From: an uncultured Bacteroidales bacterium
Lineage (GTDB): Bacteria; Bacteroidota; Bacteroidia; Bacteroidales; FEN-979
Length of the DNA: 62,295 nucleotides
Assembly: GCA_903916595.1 (NCBI GenBank)
Contig: CAIWXI010000080.1
Coordinates: 1 to 62,295 of the forward strand
Direction: 5' to 3'
The position numbers were made by a program, and so were the translations under genes. The notes beneath the pieces are model-generated. The model did no database searches and was not told where the DNA came from. It saw only the letters and a program-made list of their open reading frames with translations. The stretch's first letter is position 1. Every line of letters begins with the position of its first letter. Of this stretch, positions 62,266-62,295 are shown piece by piece.

Positions 62266-62295
62266 GTGACAGGTGACGGTAGGGGTGACGGTAAA
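62266..62295. repeat. GTGAC repeats at the right edge
   Basis: GTGAC occurs at 62266, 62273 and 62285; the last two are GGTGACGGTA copies 12 bases apart. The pattern recalls the GTGACAC repeats beside the left-edge integrase and lies right after tRNA-Leu. It may mark arm sites of another integrative element beyond the window. Confidence 0.4.

Overview
The window looks like a chromosomal segment of an anaerobic member of the Bacteroidota, probably Bacteroidales-like. The evidence is: Bacteroidota-type promoters (TTG, about 19-21 bases, TAnnTTTG) before many genes; type IX secretion (T9SS) C-terminal sorting domains on three secreted proteins; a complete moxR/bat operon; glycine-lipid acyltransferase homologues; a one-polypeptide pyruvate:ferredoxin oxidoreductase; and a methylmalonyl-CoA decarboxylase-type carboxyltransferase. 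The order-level placement is inference.

Layout. 1-0.84 kb: the start of a tyrosine recombinase gene that runs off the left edge. It lies against the 3' end of the tmRNA gene (0.99-1.36 kb), as expected for a mobile island integrated into ssrA. 1.4-5.6 kb (minus): gpsA, a TPR/PAS/HisKA_2 sensor kinase and a methyltransferase. 5.7-8.3 kb (plus): a three-gene nucleotide-sugar cassette. 8.2-10.1 kb: nadC, a DUF4783 protein and rlmH. 10.2-18.7 kb: the moxR-DUF58-batA-batB-batC-batD-batE operon, interrupted after moxR by a 13-copy 8-bp repeat. 18.8-23.2 kb: two T9SS-exported proteins. 23.2-25.3 kb: pyrE, a Nudix protein with an insertion in its Nudix box, and a conserved protein of unknown function. 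25.3-32.9 kb: three related PAS-rich sensor kinases, the third lacking an ATPase domain.

32.9-40.1 kb is the most accessory-looking part. It holds a GH17-type glucanase lipoprotein, a membrane-anchored AraC-type regulator, an HXXEE membrane protein, an outer-membrane barrel and a 978-residue T9SS-secreted protein. The central part of that last protein resembles the strand pattern of aerolysin/ETX-MTX2 pore-forming proteins. 40.2-62.3 kb is mostly housekeeping: tRNA-Glu, rpsT, a divergent glycine-lipid pair, engB, a carboxyltransferase with a biotin carrier, mutS2, nifJ with a dihydroorotate-dehydrogenase-like gene, sppA, a glucosaminidase, folK, a large OmpA/TPR protein, a SpoU methyltransferase and mutS. 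It ends with tRNA-Gly and tRNA-Leu. Repeated GTGAC motifs after tRNA-Leu hint at a second integration junction at the right edge.

The strongest candidates for something undescribed are: the putative secreted pore-former with its membrane and regulatory neighbours; the 7/21-bp repeat inside mutS, which could make the mismatch repair gene switchable; the ATPase-less kinase; and the 8-bp repeat arrays placed in the ssrA promoter region and inside the bat operon. All functions are read from sequence only; no database search was run.
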